Origin: RHKK01 sp964596245
Lineage (GTDB): Bacteria > Patescibacteriota > Patescibacteriia > 2-12-FULL-60-25
DNA: 34,881 nt
Reading direction: 5' to 3'
NCBI GenBank assembly: GCA_964596245.1
Contig: CAZQSK010000010.1
Location: 1-34,881 of the forward strand
Shown here: piece after piece, positions 1-8,749 of the stretch
Numbering within the stretch: position 1 is the first letter of the stretch
Layout of the letters: each line of letters starts with the position of its first letter
The notes under the pieces: generated by a model
What the model saw: the letters and a program-made list of their open reading frames with translations, nothing else
Database searches by the model: none
Told to the model about the DNA's origin: nothing
Translations under genes and position numbers: made by a program

Positions 1-15
1 GCGTCGCACAATATA

Positions 16-86
16 TGTTATACGACATCAAAGGTCGATTTTTCATTGGCTTAACGAGTTTGGTCTACTTTGACTGTCGTATAACA
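16..86. repeat. Long imperfect inverted repeat (hairpin 1) downstream of ftsQ
   Basis: The arm TGTTATACGACA at 16-27 is the exact reverse complement of 75-86. After a one-base bulge (C74) the pairing continues with TCAAAG (28-33) against CTTTGA (68-73), giving 18 paired bases around a loop of 34 nt. There is no run of T after either arm, so it does not look like an intrinsic terminator. It abuts a second hairpin at 88-136. It could be a small non-autonomous mobile element, a structured leader of a gene beyond the window edge, or a processing site. Confidence 0.7.
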
Positions 87-87
87 C

Positions 88-136
88 GCATCATATTTTC
101 CGACGATTTGAAGAAAAGAGTTGGAAAATATGATGC
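88..136. repeat. Perfect 14-bp inverted repeat (hairpin 2) downstream of ftsQ
   Basis: GCATCATATTTTCC at 88-101 is the exact reverse complement of 123-136, separated by a 21-nt loop. It begins one base after hairpin 1 ends and finishes 10 bases past the ftsQ stop. No T-tract follows on either strand. A TATAAT hexamer (minus strand, 137-142) lies between the ftsQ stop codon and this arm, but a start point from it would fall inside the stem. Confidence 0.75.
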
Positions 137-146
137 ATTATAAAAA

Positions 147-1001
147 CTACTTCAAATAAACGCGCCCTGGAACTCTGACATCTACGTATTCAGGCTTTGT
201 GATGTCCTTAGGCTTGTTCTGGATAAATTCTAGGTATGTTCGTACCTGTAAATCCAACGGCGCGGTTATATCCATCAGCACATTAAACCCTTCGGCGCTC
301 AGGACCTTGAACATGCTGCTTGTGGCCATTGGAGGCTCTAATTCGCGATATACGAGTTTCTGGGCCCGCACATCCTCAGCCAACTGAATCCATTCACGCG
401 CTTGGGCTGTTTGAGCCACGACAAACCCTGCATTAATCGGTTCGTCGAATTCGCGCTTGATGACCGGCGGTTCATCAGGACGAATTGGTCGCGTACCAAG
501 TAGACGAGCTTGTACATCAAGTTTTTCTTCTTTGGTTAATTCATCTGTCGCAACTCCTTGTAAATCAACCCAAAAATACTGCTGATGTGAGTGAACTACC
601 ACTCTCTTCGACCTCTCTTCAATCGAGAGTCGTAAAACGTTGTTATATGACTTATCCACACTCGCTTTCATCACAAATAAACGTGAAATAAGCTCTTTTT
701 CGACTCTTTTCTCGTCTACAAACCAAGCATGACGCGTCGGCCATGGCCTTTTTTCCGGCCTGTCATCAAGAATCTGGAACACTTCCCTACTCACATCGAC
801 CGGATCTAACGTTTTCGCGCCTACAACTTCAATTTGATTGATCGCAAACGCATCACTAAAAAAAATCAGATACATCCAACCAAAAGCCGCACCGATTCCC
901 ATCATCGCAAACACTGCTGCGCGGCGAGTATTCTTCGCTTGGCGTAATCCGCGGTTAATGTCCCCCGTTGCGGCGATGCGTGCGCGTTCATGAGTAGCCA
1001 T
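147..1001 (-). CDS. ftsQ: Cell division protein FtsQ-like (POTRA domain)
   Basis: Likely the FtsQ/DivIB divisome protein, a single-pass membrane protein that links early and late division proteins. With the ATG at 1001 it has 284 residues: a basic N-terminal cytoplasmic part, one membrane helix at about residues 28-48, then an extracytoplasmic segment starting near residue 54 (INQIEVVGAKTL) that matches the start of a POTRA domain. This ATG lies one base after the ddl stop; a GTG at 1022 in the same frame would overlap ddl and add seven residues. The gene is last in the greA-lysS-serS-alr-ddl-ftsQ run, and ddl followed by ftsQ is a classical order in division/cell-wall clusters. Overall similarity is visible only in architecture and the POTRA start, so the name rests partly on context. 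Confidence 0.8.
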   Translation of the reverse strand: MATHERARIAATGDINRGLRQAKNTRRAAVFAMMGIGAAFGWMYLIFFSDAFAINQIEVVGAKTLDPVDVSREVFQILDDRPEKRPWPTRHAWFVDEKRVEKELISRLFVMKASVDKSYNNVLRLSIEERSKRVVVHSHQQYFWVDLQGVATDELTKEEKLDVQARLLGTRPIRPDEPPVIKREFDEPINAGFVVAQTAQAREWIQLAEDVRAQKLVYRELEPPMATSSMFKVLSAEGFNVLMDITAPLDLQVRTYLEFIQNKPKDITKPEYVDVRVPGRVYLK

Positions 1002-1002
1002 A

Positions 1003-1950
1003 TCAGCGGCGTAATGCCTCACGAATTAAATGCGTGAGCAGTTTTGGATAATCCAAACCGATCGCAGCAGCTGCTTTTGGTAATAAGGACGCTTGTGTGA
1101 GCCCCGGTAAAGTATTTGTCTCAAGAACGATGAACTTTTTCCCATCCCACATGATGTCGGTGCGCGAATATCCTCTGCAGCCAAGGGCCTTATGCGCTTC
1201 AATCCCAAAACGCTGCATCTTCTTCTTTGCCGATGCTGAAATCTCAGGATTTACAATCTCTTGAGTGCGTTTGTCATGATATTTGGCGTGATAATCGAAC
1301 ACACCGCCGGCAGTAACGATTTCGATCACTGGCAAGGCTCCCGGAATTCCCTTTGTTTCGATGACTGGCACGGTAAATTCACGTGCTTTGAAAAACACTT
1401 CGGCCAAACAACCGCTTGGATCTTCTTTAAGCGCTTTAGAGATAGCTTTCACCCAATCTTTCTTTTTTGGCTTCACGCTAAGCGCCACACTCGAACCTGA
1501 AGCATTTGGCTTGATGACAATCTGCGTTCCAAGTCGCGAAACGCGTAGCAAAGCGTTTTTTTGATTTTGCTTCCAGTCCTGATGCGTAATGAGTACGCCT
1601 TTGGATACAGGGATGTTGTCCAATTGAAAAATTCGCTTCGCTGCGGCCTTATCTAGGGCTTGAGCTGATGCGAGCACACCGGAATCCGTATAACGAAGTC
1701 CAAGTAACTCACATAGCCCTTGAATGTGACCGTCTTCGCCGTGCGTACCGTGCAAAGCATTAAAAACGACATCGATTTTTCCAGCCTGAGCATCACGAAC
1801 AAAGTCTAATAAGCGTTTTTTCTTGCCCGGATCATAAGCTTTGGCCTTAAATAGATCCTTTGGAATGTGGCGCATCACCATGGCCCCTGATTTCAAAGAC
1901 ACCGCCCTTTCAGACGATGAACCACCCAGAAGGACCGCCACGCGTATCAT
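1003..1950 (-). CDS. ddl: D-alanine--D-alanine ligase
   Basis: Joins two D-alanines with ATP to make the dipeptide end of the peptidoglycan precursor; cytoplasmic ATP-grasp enzyme. At 315 residues it is full length. Visible motifs are the N-terminal GGSSSERAVSLKSG (9-22), HGTHGEDG (67-74), the ATP-binding IKPNASGSSVAL (146-157), and the metal-binding and substrate-binding C-terminal part with RTDIM (263-267) and ETNTLPGLT (277-285). It sits 16 bases after alr, which provides the D-alanine substrate, and one base before the ftsQ start. No frameshift or missing motif was seen. Confidence 0.96.
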   Translation of the reverse strand: MIRVAVLLGGSSSERAVSLKSGAMVMRHIPKDLFKAKAYDPGKKKRLLDFVRDAQAGKIDVVFNALHGTHGEDGHIQGLCELLGLRYTDSGVLASAQALDKAAAKRIFQLDNIPVSKGVLITHQDWKQNQKNALLRVSRLGTQIVIKPNASGSSVALSVKPKKKDWVKAISKALKEDPSGCLAEVFFKAREFTVPVIETKGIPGALPVIEIVTAGGVFDYHAKYHDKRTQEIVNPEISASAKKKMQRFGIEAHKALGCRGYSRTDIMWDGKKFIVLETNTLPGLTQASLLPKAAAAIGLDYPKLLTHLIREALRR

Positions 1951-1966
1951 GGCTGGAATTGTGCCA

Positions 1967-3082
1967 TCAAATCACCCTGCGAGGAATGTCCCAGTTCAAA
2001 CGGGTCACAACTTCGTAGTTGATCGTCTTGGAAAGCGTCGCCATCTCTTCAGCGGTGATACGCTCCTTGCCTTGGCGGCCGATTAGGACGACCTCGTCCT
2101 CGGGTCGGACATTTGGCACATCCGTAACATCAACCATGGTCATATTCATGCAGACACGACCCAGGACTTTGCAGCGCTGGCCGCGAATGAGGACATGCCC
2201 GCGCTTGGAGTTACCGACGCGGTCAAAGCCATCGGCATAGCCAATGGGTAGAACCGCAACTTTGGAGTCTCGGCTCACGCGCTCGGTCAAACCATAGCTA
2301 ACCGGCGTTCCGCGTTTCACGGACTTCACTTGAGCGACGAGGGTCTTCCATGTCAGTACCGGCTTCATGGTCAACCGATCTTCGGCACGACGACGGGTGT
2401 CCTCAGACGGCCAAAGACCGTACAGTCCTATCCCCGACCTAATGAGGTTGAAAAGTGTATTTGAGTACAAAATGGATGCAGCAGTCGAAGCCGTGTGTTT
2501 GTACTTTGGATCAAAGCCATACTCCCCCACGATCGCTAATCCTTTTTTGTATTCGCTGAGTTGATGATCAGCGTATGCCCGAGATTTTGTATCTTCGATG
2601 TTTGCGAAATGCGTGTGTACGCCTTCAAGCACGATGCGCGAAGTATTTTTGGAAATAAAAGCGAGCACCTGTTCCAATTCTTTGCCCACTATCCCCTGTC
2701 TTGTGAGTCCGGTTTCAAGCGGAATGTGTACATGCGCTTTTTTCCCTTTCAATTTCGCAAGTGCTATAAATGTTTCCAAATTATATGCGACCAACGAGAT
2801 GTCATGACGCACAGCTTCACCCAAACGATTCAGCGGCGTGTAACCAAGAATCAGAATACGCTCTTTGATTCCTGCATTACGTAACGCGAGCGCTTCATCC
2901 AATTGATCAACTCCGAAAAAAGTTGCGCATGATTCCTGTAAAACTTTTGCGCATTCAATTAAGCCATGACCATACGCATTTGATTTGATGACGGCCATCG
3001 CTTCCGCCGGCTTGGCGAGCTTCGATAAGGAACGAAAATTATGCGCCAAAGCACGCGCATCAATCTCAATCCAAGTCTTCAT
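1967..3082 (-). CDS. alr: Alanine racemase
   Basis: PLP-dependent conversion of L-alanine to D-alanine for wall synthesis. The protein has 371 residues, normal for the family. The PLP lysine is K33 in AVIKSNAYGHG (residues 30-40), and the second catalytic base is Y263 in PVSYGLTERV. The C-terminal beta domain contains the usual GYADGFDR (281-288) and GRVCMNMTMVDVT segments. It starts 3 bases after the serS stop and is followed by ddl, so the two D-alanine enzymes are in one operon. The start ATG gives the canonical MKTWIEID beginning. Confidence 0.97.
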   Translation of the reverse strand: MKTWIEIDARALAHNFRSLSKLAKPAEAMAVIKSNAYGHGLIECAKVLQESCATFFGVDQLDEALALRNAGIKERILILGYTPLNRLGEAVRHDISLVAYNLETFIALAKLKGKKAHVHIPLETGLTRQGIVGKELEQVLAFISKNTSRIVLEGVHTHFANIEDTKSRAYADHQLSEYKKGLAIVGEYGFDPKYKHTASTAASILYSNTLFNLIRSGIGLYGLWPSEDTRRRAEDRLTMKPVLTWKTLVAQVKSVKRGTPVSYGLTERVSRDSKVAVLPIGYADGFDRVGNSKRGHVLIRGQRCKVLGRVCMNMTMVDVTDVPNVRPEDEVVLIGRQGKERITAEEMATLSKTINYEVVTRLNWDIPRRVI

Positions 3083-3085
3083 ACC

Positions 3086-4360
3086 TTAGCCAATTTTATC
3101 AAAGCCCGTGTACGGAACGAGAACATCCGGAATCTTGATCGAGCCGTCTTCCTGCTGATGATTTTCCATGATCGCGATAAGAGCGCGAGCCAAAGAAATC
3201 GCGGTGCCATTCAACGTGTGAGCGTATTCAAGCGAACCATCCTTACGCTTCACGCGAATATTCAAACGACGCGCTTGATAATCGGTGCAGTTCGATGTAC
3301 TTGTCACTTCACCGTATCCGCCCTTCCCTTCTCCGCGTCCCCACATCCACGCTTCAAGATCGTATTTGCGATACGCAGGTCCACCCAAGTCTCCTGTACA
3401 AATATCAATCACCTGATACGGAATATTCAATTTCTGGAAAATGCGCTCCTCCAAACGACGCAATTCAGCATGCAATGCGTCAGACTGCTCCGGTGCGCAG
3501 AAGATGAAGAGCTCTACTTTCGAAAATTGATGCACGCGATACAAGCCATAGGACTCGCGGCCATAGGCTCCAGCCTCGGTTCGATAGCAATGTGAGATGC
3601 CGGCGTACTTGATCGGCAACTGTGATTCATCCAAAACCTCATCCTTGTGATAACCACCAAGAGTGATCTCGGCCGTACCGATCAAAGATAGGTCAGTCCC
3701 CTCTATTGAGTAAATTTGGGTTTCAGGACCACGGGGGTTAAAACCAGTACCGACCAATACCTCATCGCGAGCGACATCCGGGGTGGTCATGGGCAGATAG
3801 CCTTCGGCCATCATCTCCTTGGCCGCCCAGGTGATCAAAGCCTGCTCCAAGACCGCCAGCTTCCCTTTCAAAAAATAGAACTTAGCGCCCGCCACTTTGG
3901 CCGCGCGCTCAAAATCGATCAAATCATGCTTCTCAGCCAACTCGACATGCGAAAGCTTTTTGATGAACGGTGACTGATCAATCTCCCCTACAGTGGCGAT
4001 CACTTTGTTATCGGCATCAGTTGCGCCTACCGGAGAGTCTGGATGCGTCATGTTCGGCAAACGCATCACGTTTTCACGCCAAGCTCGTTCAACCTGTTCA
4101 AATTCCTCCTCCTTGGTAGCCAGCTCCGCCTTCAACTCCTTTCCGCGCTCGATAAGGGACGGGCGATCTTCTTTTGAAGCGGATTTCATCTTCTCGGCCA
4201 CGCCGTTGCGTTCTTGGCGCAGCAGCTCGACCTCCTTCAACAAAGCCAAACGTCGCTCATCAAAAGCGAGGAGCTCATCCACGTCGATATCAACCTGACG
4301 GTTTTTGACGTTTTGCTTGACCTCATCCGCGTGCTCACGCACGTATTTCATGTCTAACAT
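3086..4360 (-). CDS. serS: Seryl-tRNA synthetase
   Basis: Class II synthetase that charges tRNA-Ser. 424 residues. The N-terminal part (about 1-110) is the antiparallel coiled-coil tRNA-binding arm starting with MLDMKYVREHADEV. The catalytic domain carries motif 2 (YRTEAGAYGRESYGLYRVHQF), the SNCTDYQARR segment, and motif 3 near SLARALIAIMENHQ at the C-terminal end. It lies 5 bases after lysS and 3 bases before alr, so it is probably translated from the same message. No Shine-Dalgarno is apparent before the ATG. Confidence 0.97.
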   Translation of the reverse strand: MLDMKYVREHADEVKQNVKNRQVDIDVDELLAFDERRLALLKEVELLRQERNGVAEKMKSASKEDRPSLIERGKELKAELATKEEEFEQVERAWRENVMRLPNMTHPDSPVGATDADNKVIATVGEIDQSPFIKKLSHVELAEKHDLIDFERAAKVAGAKFYFLKGKLAVLEQALITWAAKEMMAEGYLPMTTPDVARDEVLVGTGFNPRGPETQIYSIEGTDLSLIGTAEITLGGYHKDEVLDESQLPIKYAGISHCYRTEAGAYGRESYGLYRVHQFSKVELFIFCAPEQSDALHAELRRLEERIFQKLNIPYQVIDICTGDLGGPAYRKYDLEAWMWGRGEGKGGYGEVTSTSNCTDYQARRLNIRVKRKDGSLEYAHTLNGTAISLARALIAIMENHQQEDGSIKIPDVLVPYTGFDKIG

Positions 4361-4365
4361 AGTGG

Positions 4366-5805
4366 TTATTCGGATTGCGGACGAAGCGTCGGGAAAAGAA
4401 TCACCTCTTTAAGTGAGGGTGACTCGGTCAAAATAGCGGCAAGACGATCCAAACCCATTCCCATGCCTGATGTCGGCGGCATGCCGTGCTCCAAGGCCTC
4501 CAGGAAGCCCGTATCCATGCGCTGCGCCTCTTCACTCCCCTTATCAGCCAACGCTTGCTGTTCTTCGAAGCGGGCGCGCTGATCCAACGGATCATGCAAT
4601 TCGTGATAGTAGGCATTCACGACTTCAGCACCGCTGATAATCAACTGCGCTGATGCACTCTTATTCGGCTCGCCCGGAACACGGTTAGTCAGCGGCTTCA
4701 TCTCAATCGGATAGTCGAGAACCCATACCGGACCGGCCAAATTCTTGCGAGCAGTCTTCTTATATAGCTCATCAAGATGCTCACCAAGACCTACGCACTT
4801 TGAGAAATCAACCTTAACCTTAGCCGCTTTCACGGCCATGATCACATCTTTCTCAGTCTTCAAATCATCAATATCGATACTGGTGGCTTCCTTTACTGCC
4901 TCGCGGAATGTCATGCGGGGAAACGGTGCGCCAAAATCCTTACCAAACGCTTCTTTCACCATGCGCGTCAGCATGTTCTCGATCAAAGTCAGAAACTCTT
5001 CCTTGTTCGCAAATGCCTGGTAGAGCTCAAGCATCGTGAACTCAGGATTGTGAGACGGATCAATCCCCTCGTTGCGGAAACAGCGACCGATTTCGTAGAC
5101 CTTTTCAAACCCACCCACAATCAAACGCTTGAGATACAACTCTGGCGCGATGCGGAGATACAAATCAACATCCAACGCATTGTGATGCGTGATAAACGGC
5201 TTGGCGTTCGCGCCACCCGGAATCGGCTGCAGCATCGGCGTCTCAACCTCGAGAAAGCCGCTCTCGTCCAAAAAGCCACGCAAAGATGAGATAAGTTTGG
5301 AACGGGCAATAAAACGCTGACGAACTTCGGGATTGGAAACAAGATCGAGCTCGCGCTGGCGGAAACGCGTCTCCACATCAGACAAGCCATGCCATTTCTC
5401 CGGCAACGGCAAAAGCGCCTTGGAGAGAATCTTCCAAGAAGCAACTTCCAATGATTTCTCACCGCGCTTGGTCGCAAACAAAACACCGGTCGCATCAACA
5501 AAATCACCAGGATCAATGCTGTCGCGGAATCGTACGAATGCTTCGCTAATCTTGTCTTCCTTAAAAACGAGCTGGATTTGTCCGCTCTCATCAGCAAGAT
5601 CAGCGAACATCATTCCGCCGTGGACACGAATCGTGAGAACACGTCCGGCCAAGGTCATGGACTTGCCAGCGGCAACCCATTCATCGAAATGCGCCAACGC
5701 TTCTCCGCAATTCGTGTCGCGTCCCGTGGTAACGGAATACGGCTCAATGCCCGCGGCTTTGAGCGCTTCGAGCTTCCCTAGACGTACGGAGCGTTCATCC
5801 AACAT
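4366..5805 (-). CDS. lysS: Lysyl-tRNA synthetase (class II)
   Basis: Charges tRNA-Lys. 479 residues, with an N-terminal OB-fold anticodon-binding domain (roughly residues 50-150, GRVLTIRVHGGMMFADL) and a class II catalytic domain. Motif 2 is seen as IGRCFRNEGIDPSHNPEFT and motif 3 as GMGMGLDRLAAIL close to the end. The protein starts very near the family core (MLDERSVRLGKLEALKAAGI), with no N-terminal extension. It follows greA by 12 bases and precedes serS by 5. Neighbouring transcription factor and synthetase genes suggest a growth-related operon. Confidence 0.97.
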   Translation of the reverse strand: MLDERSVRLGKLEALKAAGIEPYSVTTGRDTNCGEALAHFDEWVAAGKSMTLAGRVLTIRVHGGMMFADLADESGQIQLVFKEDKISEAFVRFRDSIDPGDFVDATGVLFATKRGEKSLEVASWKILSKALLPLPEKWHGLSDVETRFRQRELDLVSNPEVRQRFIARSKLISSLRGFLDESGFLEVETPMLQPIPGGANAKPFITHHNALDVDLYLRIAPELYLKRLIVGGFEKVYEIGRCFRNEGIDPSHNPEFTMLELYQAFANKEEFLTLIENMLTRMVKEAFGKDFGAPFPRMTFREAVKEATSIDIDDLKTEKDVIMAVKAAKVKVDFSKCVGLGEHLDELYKKTARKNLAGPVWVLDYPIEMKPLTNRVPGEPNKSASAQLIISGAEVVNAYYHELHDPLDQRARFEEQQALADKGSEEAQRMDTGFLEALEHGMPPTSGMGMGLDRLAAILTESPSLKEVILFPTLRPQSE

Positions 5806-5817
5806 ATGGACACCAGA

Positions 5818-6285
5818 CTACCCGATCTCCAACACCTCGTACACCGTGCGGCCGGACGGACTCTTCACCTCCACCTCATCGCCCTTCTTTGAACCGAGCA
5901 GTGCCGAACCGATCGGCGACTCATTTGAGACCTTGCCCGAAAGTGGGTCTGCTTCATTTGAACCGACGATTTCAAATTCTTTCTCTTTGCCGTTCACACG
6001 AACTTTTACCTTGGAGCCAACGCGGACGTTGGTACCTCCTTTTTGTTCTTCTTCCACAATGATGGCATTTTTTAGCAAATCCTCGATCTCGAGAATGCGT
6101 CCTTCAATAAAACCGAGCGCGTCTTTTGCCTCATGATACTCCGCATTCTCCGACAAATCGCCAAGCGCCTTTGCGGCCTCGATTCGGCCGGCTAGCTCGC
6201 GACGCTGGTTGGTCTTCAAATCAATCAACTCTTCGTTGAGCTTCTTGAGAAAATCGTGACTGACGTATTGGGCTTGGGGAGGCAT
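5818..6285 (-). CDS. greA: Transcription elongation factor GreA
   Basis: Rescues backtracked RNA polymerase by stimulating transcript cleavage. 155 residues: N-terminal antiparallel coiled coil (about 8-78) containing the acidic tip segment LGDLSENAEYHEAKD, then a C-terminal FKBP-like domain with the family's VRVGSKVKV and ESPIGSALLG segments. This is the standard length. It is the first gene of the run leading through lysS and serS to ftsQ. No Shine-Dalgarno is seen before the ATG. A promoter-like pair lies at 6343-6371 and a GC-rich hairpin lies between promoter and start (6306-6324), so leader structure may influence expression. Confidence 0.96.
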   Translation of the reverse strand: MPPQAQYVSHDFLKKLNEELIDLKTNQRRELAGRIEAAKALGDLSENAEYHEAKDALGFIEGRILEIEDLLKNAIIVEEEQKGGTNVRVGSKVKVRVNGKEKEFEIVGSNEADPLSGKVSNESPIGSALLGSKKGDEVEVKSPSGRTVYEVLEIG

Positions 6286-6293
6286 AGTTATTG

Positions 6294-6324
6294 AGATAAA
6301 AGCGGCCCCGCAAAATCTGCGGGG
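6294..6324 (-). terminator. GC-rich hairpin before greA, possible terminator or attenuator
   Basis: CCCCGC (6306-6311) pairs perfectly with GCGGGG (6319-6324) around a 7-nt loop. On the minus strand the stem is followed by CCGC and then a short TTTT (about 6298-6301). It lies after the PBP2 stop, so it could end the mre operon. However, the best promoter for greA is upstream of it, which would place the hairpin in the greA leader. The four-base gap before a weak T-tract makes efficient termination doubtful. Confidence 0.4.
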
Positions 6325-6342
6325 ACGTTCTCGGATAAAGGT

Positions 6343-6371
6343 AGATTAGGCAGGCGTAAAAAAGCTGTCAA
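6343..6371 (-). promoter_or_regulatory. Candidate promoter of the greA operon
   Basis: On the minus strand a perfect -35 hexamer TTGACA (6366-6371) is followed after 17 bases by TAATCT (6343-6348). This matches the TANNNT form of other candidate promoters in the window. It begins just past the PBP2 stop codon. A start point near 6336 would give a leader of about 50 nt, unlike the near-leaderless units elsewhere. Judged by eye only. Confidence 0.5.
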
Positions 6372-6375
6372 ACAA

Positions 6376-8256
6376 CTAGAACTCCCCTCCCCGATTGGCA
6401 CGCAAAGACCACCAGGCGCCTAAGACCTCGCGCGCCACGGGAACGGAGACGCTTGAACCTTCTCCGCCCTCTTCGAGCAAAACTGTGACCACGATTTCCG
6501 GTTTCTCAAAAGGCGCAAAAGACGTGAACCACGCATGCGTCGCTTTTTCCGCATGCCACTGAGCTGTGCCGGTTTTTCCGGCAATCGGGAACGGCATATC
6601 GGCAAGGGCGCGGCCTGAACCGTAGGTGACGTTATCACGCATCCCCAGTCGTACGGTTTGGATGTCGCCCGGGTCTGCCAAGGCTGTGCGCGTAGTTGAC
6701 GCATGACTAGAAGCGAAATGCGGCCTGACAAGATAGCCGCCATTCGCGATAGCGGAAGTATAAGCCGCTACCTGCATCGGCGTGACGAGTAAGTCACCTT
6801 GTCCAATCGACAGGTTATACGTATCTCCAACGAACCAGCGCTCTCCCTTGTTCTCCTGCTTCCATTCTGGATCAGGCACTAAGCCATCGCGCTCACCGGG
6901 AATGTCCACGCCGGTTTTGGAACCCAGACCGAAGGTGCGAAACCATTTCGTAAGACGCTCGACGCCCAGCGGCTTGAATGATTCGAATCCACCACCGATC
7001 GTGTAATAAAATGTATTCACAGACCAGGCAATGGCTTCACGCACATTCACCGGGCCATGTCCTCCGGCTTTCCAGTCGGGAAAGAAACGATCGCCGATGC
7101 GAATACCACCCACAGACAAGATGGACGTGCGTGCGGTTATCACCTTTTCGGCCAAAGCCGCAACCGAGATCACGATCTTCACCGTTGAACCGGATGGATA
7201 GGCTCCTGCCCACAAACGTGGAAATAACGGCTGATCAGGATCCGTCACGAGTTTTTGATACGCCGTGGAAGATACGCCGCCTGAAAAAATATTGTTGTCA
7301 TATGCCGGAAGAGACACAGCTGCGAGAATTGATCCATCACGCGGATCCATCGCGATAATGCTCCCGCGCTTCACCTTCGCAGCACCAAGTCCACGCGTGA
7401 GTGCCTGCTCGGCGGCGCGTTGCAAATCCAAATCAAGCGAAAGCTTCAGCTCGGCACCATCAACCGCATCCTTCTCCCCTACCAACGCTTTTACGCGGCC
7501 GTGGGCATCGACCTCGGATGTGCGAGAACCGAGAATGCCGCGCAATTCGGTTTCATGACTACGCTCCAATCCGGCTTTCCCGATTTCATCGCTACGGCGA
7601 TATCCGTCATCACGCTTGTCGGCGTATTCATCCGGTGAAAGGCGTCCGACATATCCGAGCACGTGCGAAAGGCTCTTAATCTCCCCACTCCACGGATAGC
7701 GTCGACGTGCAGCAACTTCAAGCTGGAAACCCGGTAGATCCGGAGCCGCGATCGCAAAGCGCATCGCGACTTCATACGGGACCTGAGCCGCGACAACGCT
7801 CTCTTCGTCACGCGCGCTCCCGGTAGCATTCGCTAGCGGCAACATGTCATTCACGGACAAACCAAGAATACGCGAAGCGGTGCCAACCACGTTTTCCATC
7901 TCCCCTTGATCACGCGGCAAGTTAAACGGCGTCAGCGTCACCTGAAAACTGGGGATGTTGTCGGCCAATACTCTCCCCTGTCGATCACGTACAATTCCGC
8001 GTCGCGGCAACAAAGGAAGAACACGCAAACGGTTGTTCTCCGACTGTTGGCGATATGTCTCTCCATTTGCTACCTGCATCCATCCTGCACGACCAATCAG
8101 CGCACCGAGCACCACCACCAGCACAAACTGTGCGGCCAGAAATCGCCCCTTAGGAAGCGAACGACCGATATACAGGGTTCGATGACGAAGCGGCGTCAAA
8201 CTATCCTCAAAGAGGACCTCATGCTGCACGACGGCATTCTCATCGCGACGAGCCAT
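6376..8256 (-). CDS. mrdA: Penicillin-binding protein 2 (peptidoglycan transpeptidase)
   Basis: Class B PBP that cross-links peptidoglycan during side-wall elongation. 626 residues: cytoplasmic N-terminus, one membrane helix at about 39-58, a PBP dimerisation domain (about 85-260), and a transpeptidase domain with all three active-site motifs: S357-T-V-K360, SVN at 412-414 and KTG at 561-563. Full length for PBP2. The start overlaps the mreD end by 17 bases, so it is the last gene of mreB-mreC-mreD-PBP2. That order is the classical elongasome operon and supports PBP2 rather than the division-specific FtsI. Confidence 0.93.
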   Translation of the reverse strand: MARRDENAVVQHEVLFEDSLTPLRHRTLYIGRSLPKGRFLAAQFVLVVVLGALIGRAGWMQVANGETYRQQSENNRLRVLPLLPRRGIVRDRQGRVLADNIPSFQVTLTPFNLPRDQGEMENVVGTASRILGLSVNDMLPLANATGSARDEESVVAAQVPYEVAMRFAIAAPDLPGFQLEVAARRRYPWSGEIKSLSHVLGYVGRLSPDEYADKRDDGYRRSDEIGKAGLERSHETELRGILGSRTSEVDAHGRVKALVGEKDAVDGAELKLSLDLDLQRAAEQALTRGLGAAKVKRGSIIAMDPRDGSILAAVSLPAYDNNIFSGGVSSTAYQKLVTDPDQPLFPRLWAGAYPSGSTVKIVISVAALAEKVITARTSILSVGGIRIGDRFFPDWKAGGHGPVNVREAIAWSVNTFYYTIGGGFESFKPLGVERLTKWFRTFGLGSKTGVDIPGERDGLVPDPEWKQENKGERWFVGDTYNLSIGQGDLLVTPMQVAAYTSAIANGGYLVRPHFASSHASTTRTALADPGDIQTVRLGMRDNVTYGSGRALADMPFPIAGKTGTAQWHAEKATHAWFTSFAPFEKPEIVVTVLLEEGGEGSSVSVPVAREVLGAWWSLRANRGGEF

Positions 8257-8749
8257 AGGTCAAAAAGCGGCCGGATAGCGCAGCCACGGAAAAGAATCCG
8301 ACGAAGATCATCCCCGTATCCCACAAAATCGACCAAAACGGAATTTCACGAATGACCCAGGGACCGTCCGTGATCCCCAGCCAGAACAGGATGCCGGTCA
8401 GGAACCATGATGTGATCAAATCCAAGAATCGACCGCTGAGACATAACGCGAATGTCGCGTATACGGAACGATTCGTGAGAAACCGGCTAGCAATCAAATC
8501 AAGACACACAACAATGAGCGGCAATCGAAGCAAGGGCAAATCAGAGTTGCCAAAGGCATAGGCTTCGAGCACGATCGCTCCGCCCAATACCGCGGCTGCC
8601 ACGCGCGTGCGCTTGGTAGAGATCACCAACAACGCAATCAACGGCATGAGCGGACGAATATCTGCCCAAACCGGAAGAAATGGCGTGACCGCGACTTCGA
8701 ATACCCCTGCGAACACGCCGGCCACTAAGGCCAAGAGGAGGCGCATCAT
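8240..8749 (-). CDS. mreD: Rod shape-determining protein MreD
   Basis: Integral membrane protein of the elongasome. 169 residues, strongly hydrophobic, with about five predicted membrane segments (starting LLLALVAGVFAGVFEVAVT and continuing through PLMPLIALLVIS to the end). Sequence conservation in this family is low, so the call depends on size, hydrophobic pattern and its place between mreC and PBP2. Its ATG overlaps the mreC stop as ATGA, suggesting translational coupling. Confidence 0.85.
   Translation of the reverse strand: MMRLLLALVAGVFAGVFEVAVTPFLPVWADIRPLMPLIALLVISTKRTRVAAAVLGGAIVLEAYAFGNSDLPLLRLPLIVVCLDLIASRFLTNRSVYATFALCLSGRFLDLITSWFLTGILFWLGITDGPWVIREIPFWSILWDTGMIFVGFFSVAALSGRFLTYGSSR

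Noticed and set aside
1..146. Intrinsic terminator after ftsQ
   Set aside because: The stems are strong, but no T-tract follows on the minus strand, and the stems are too AT-rich and widely looped for a typical terminator.
5333..6136. A 267-codon plus-strand frame across the lysS-greA junction
   Set aside because: It is serine- and arginine-rich shadow sequence opposite two well-identified genes.
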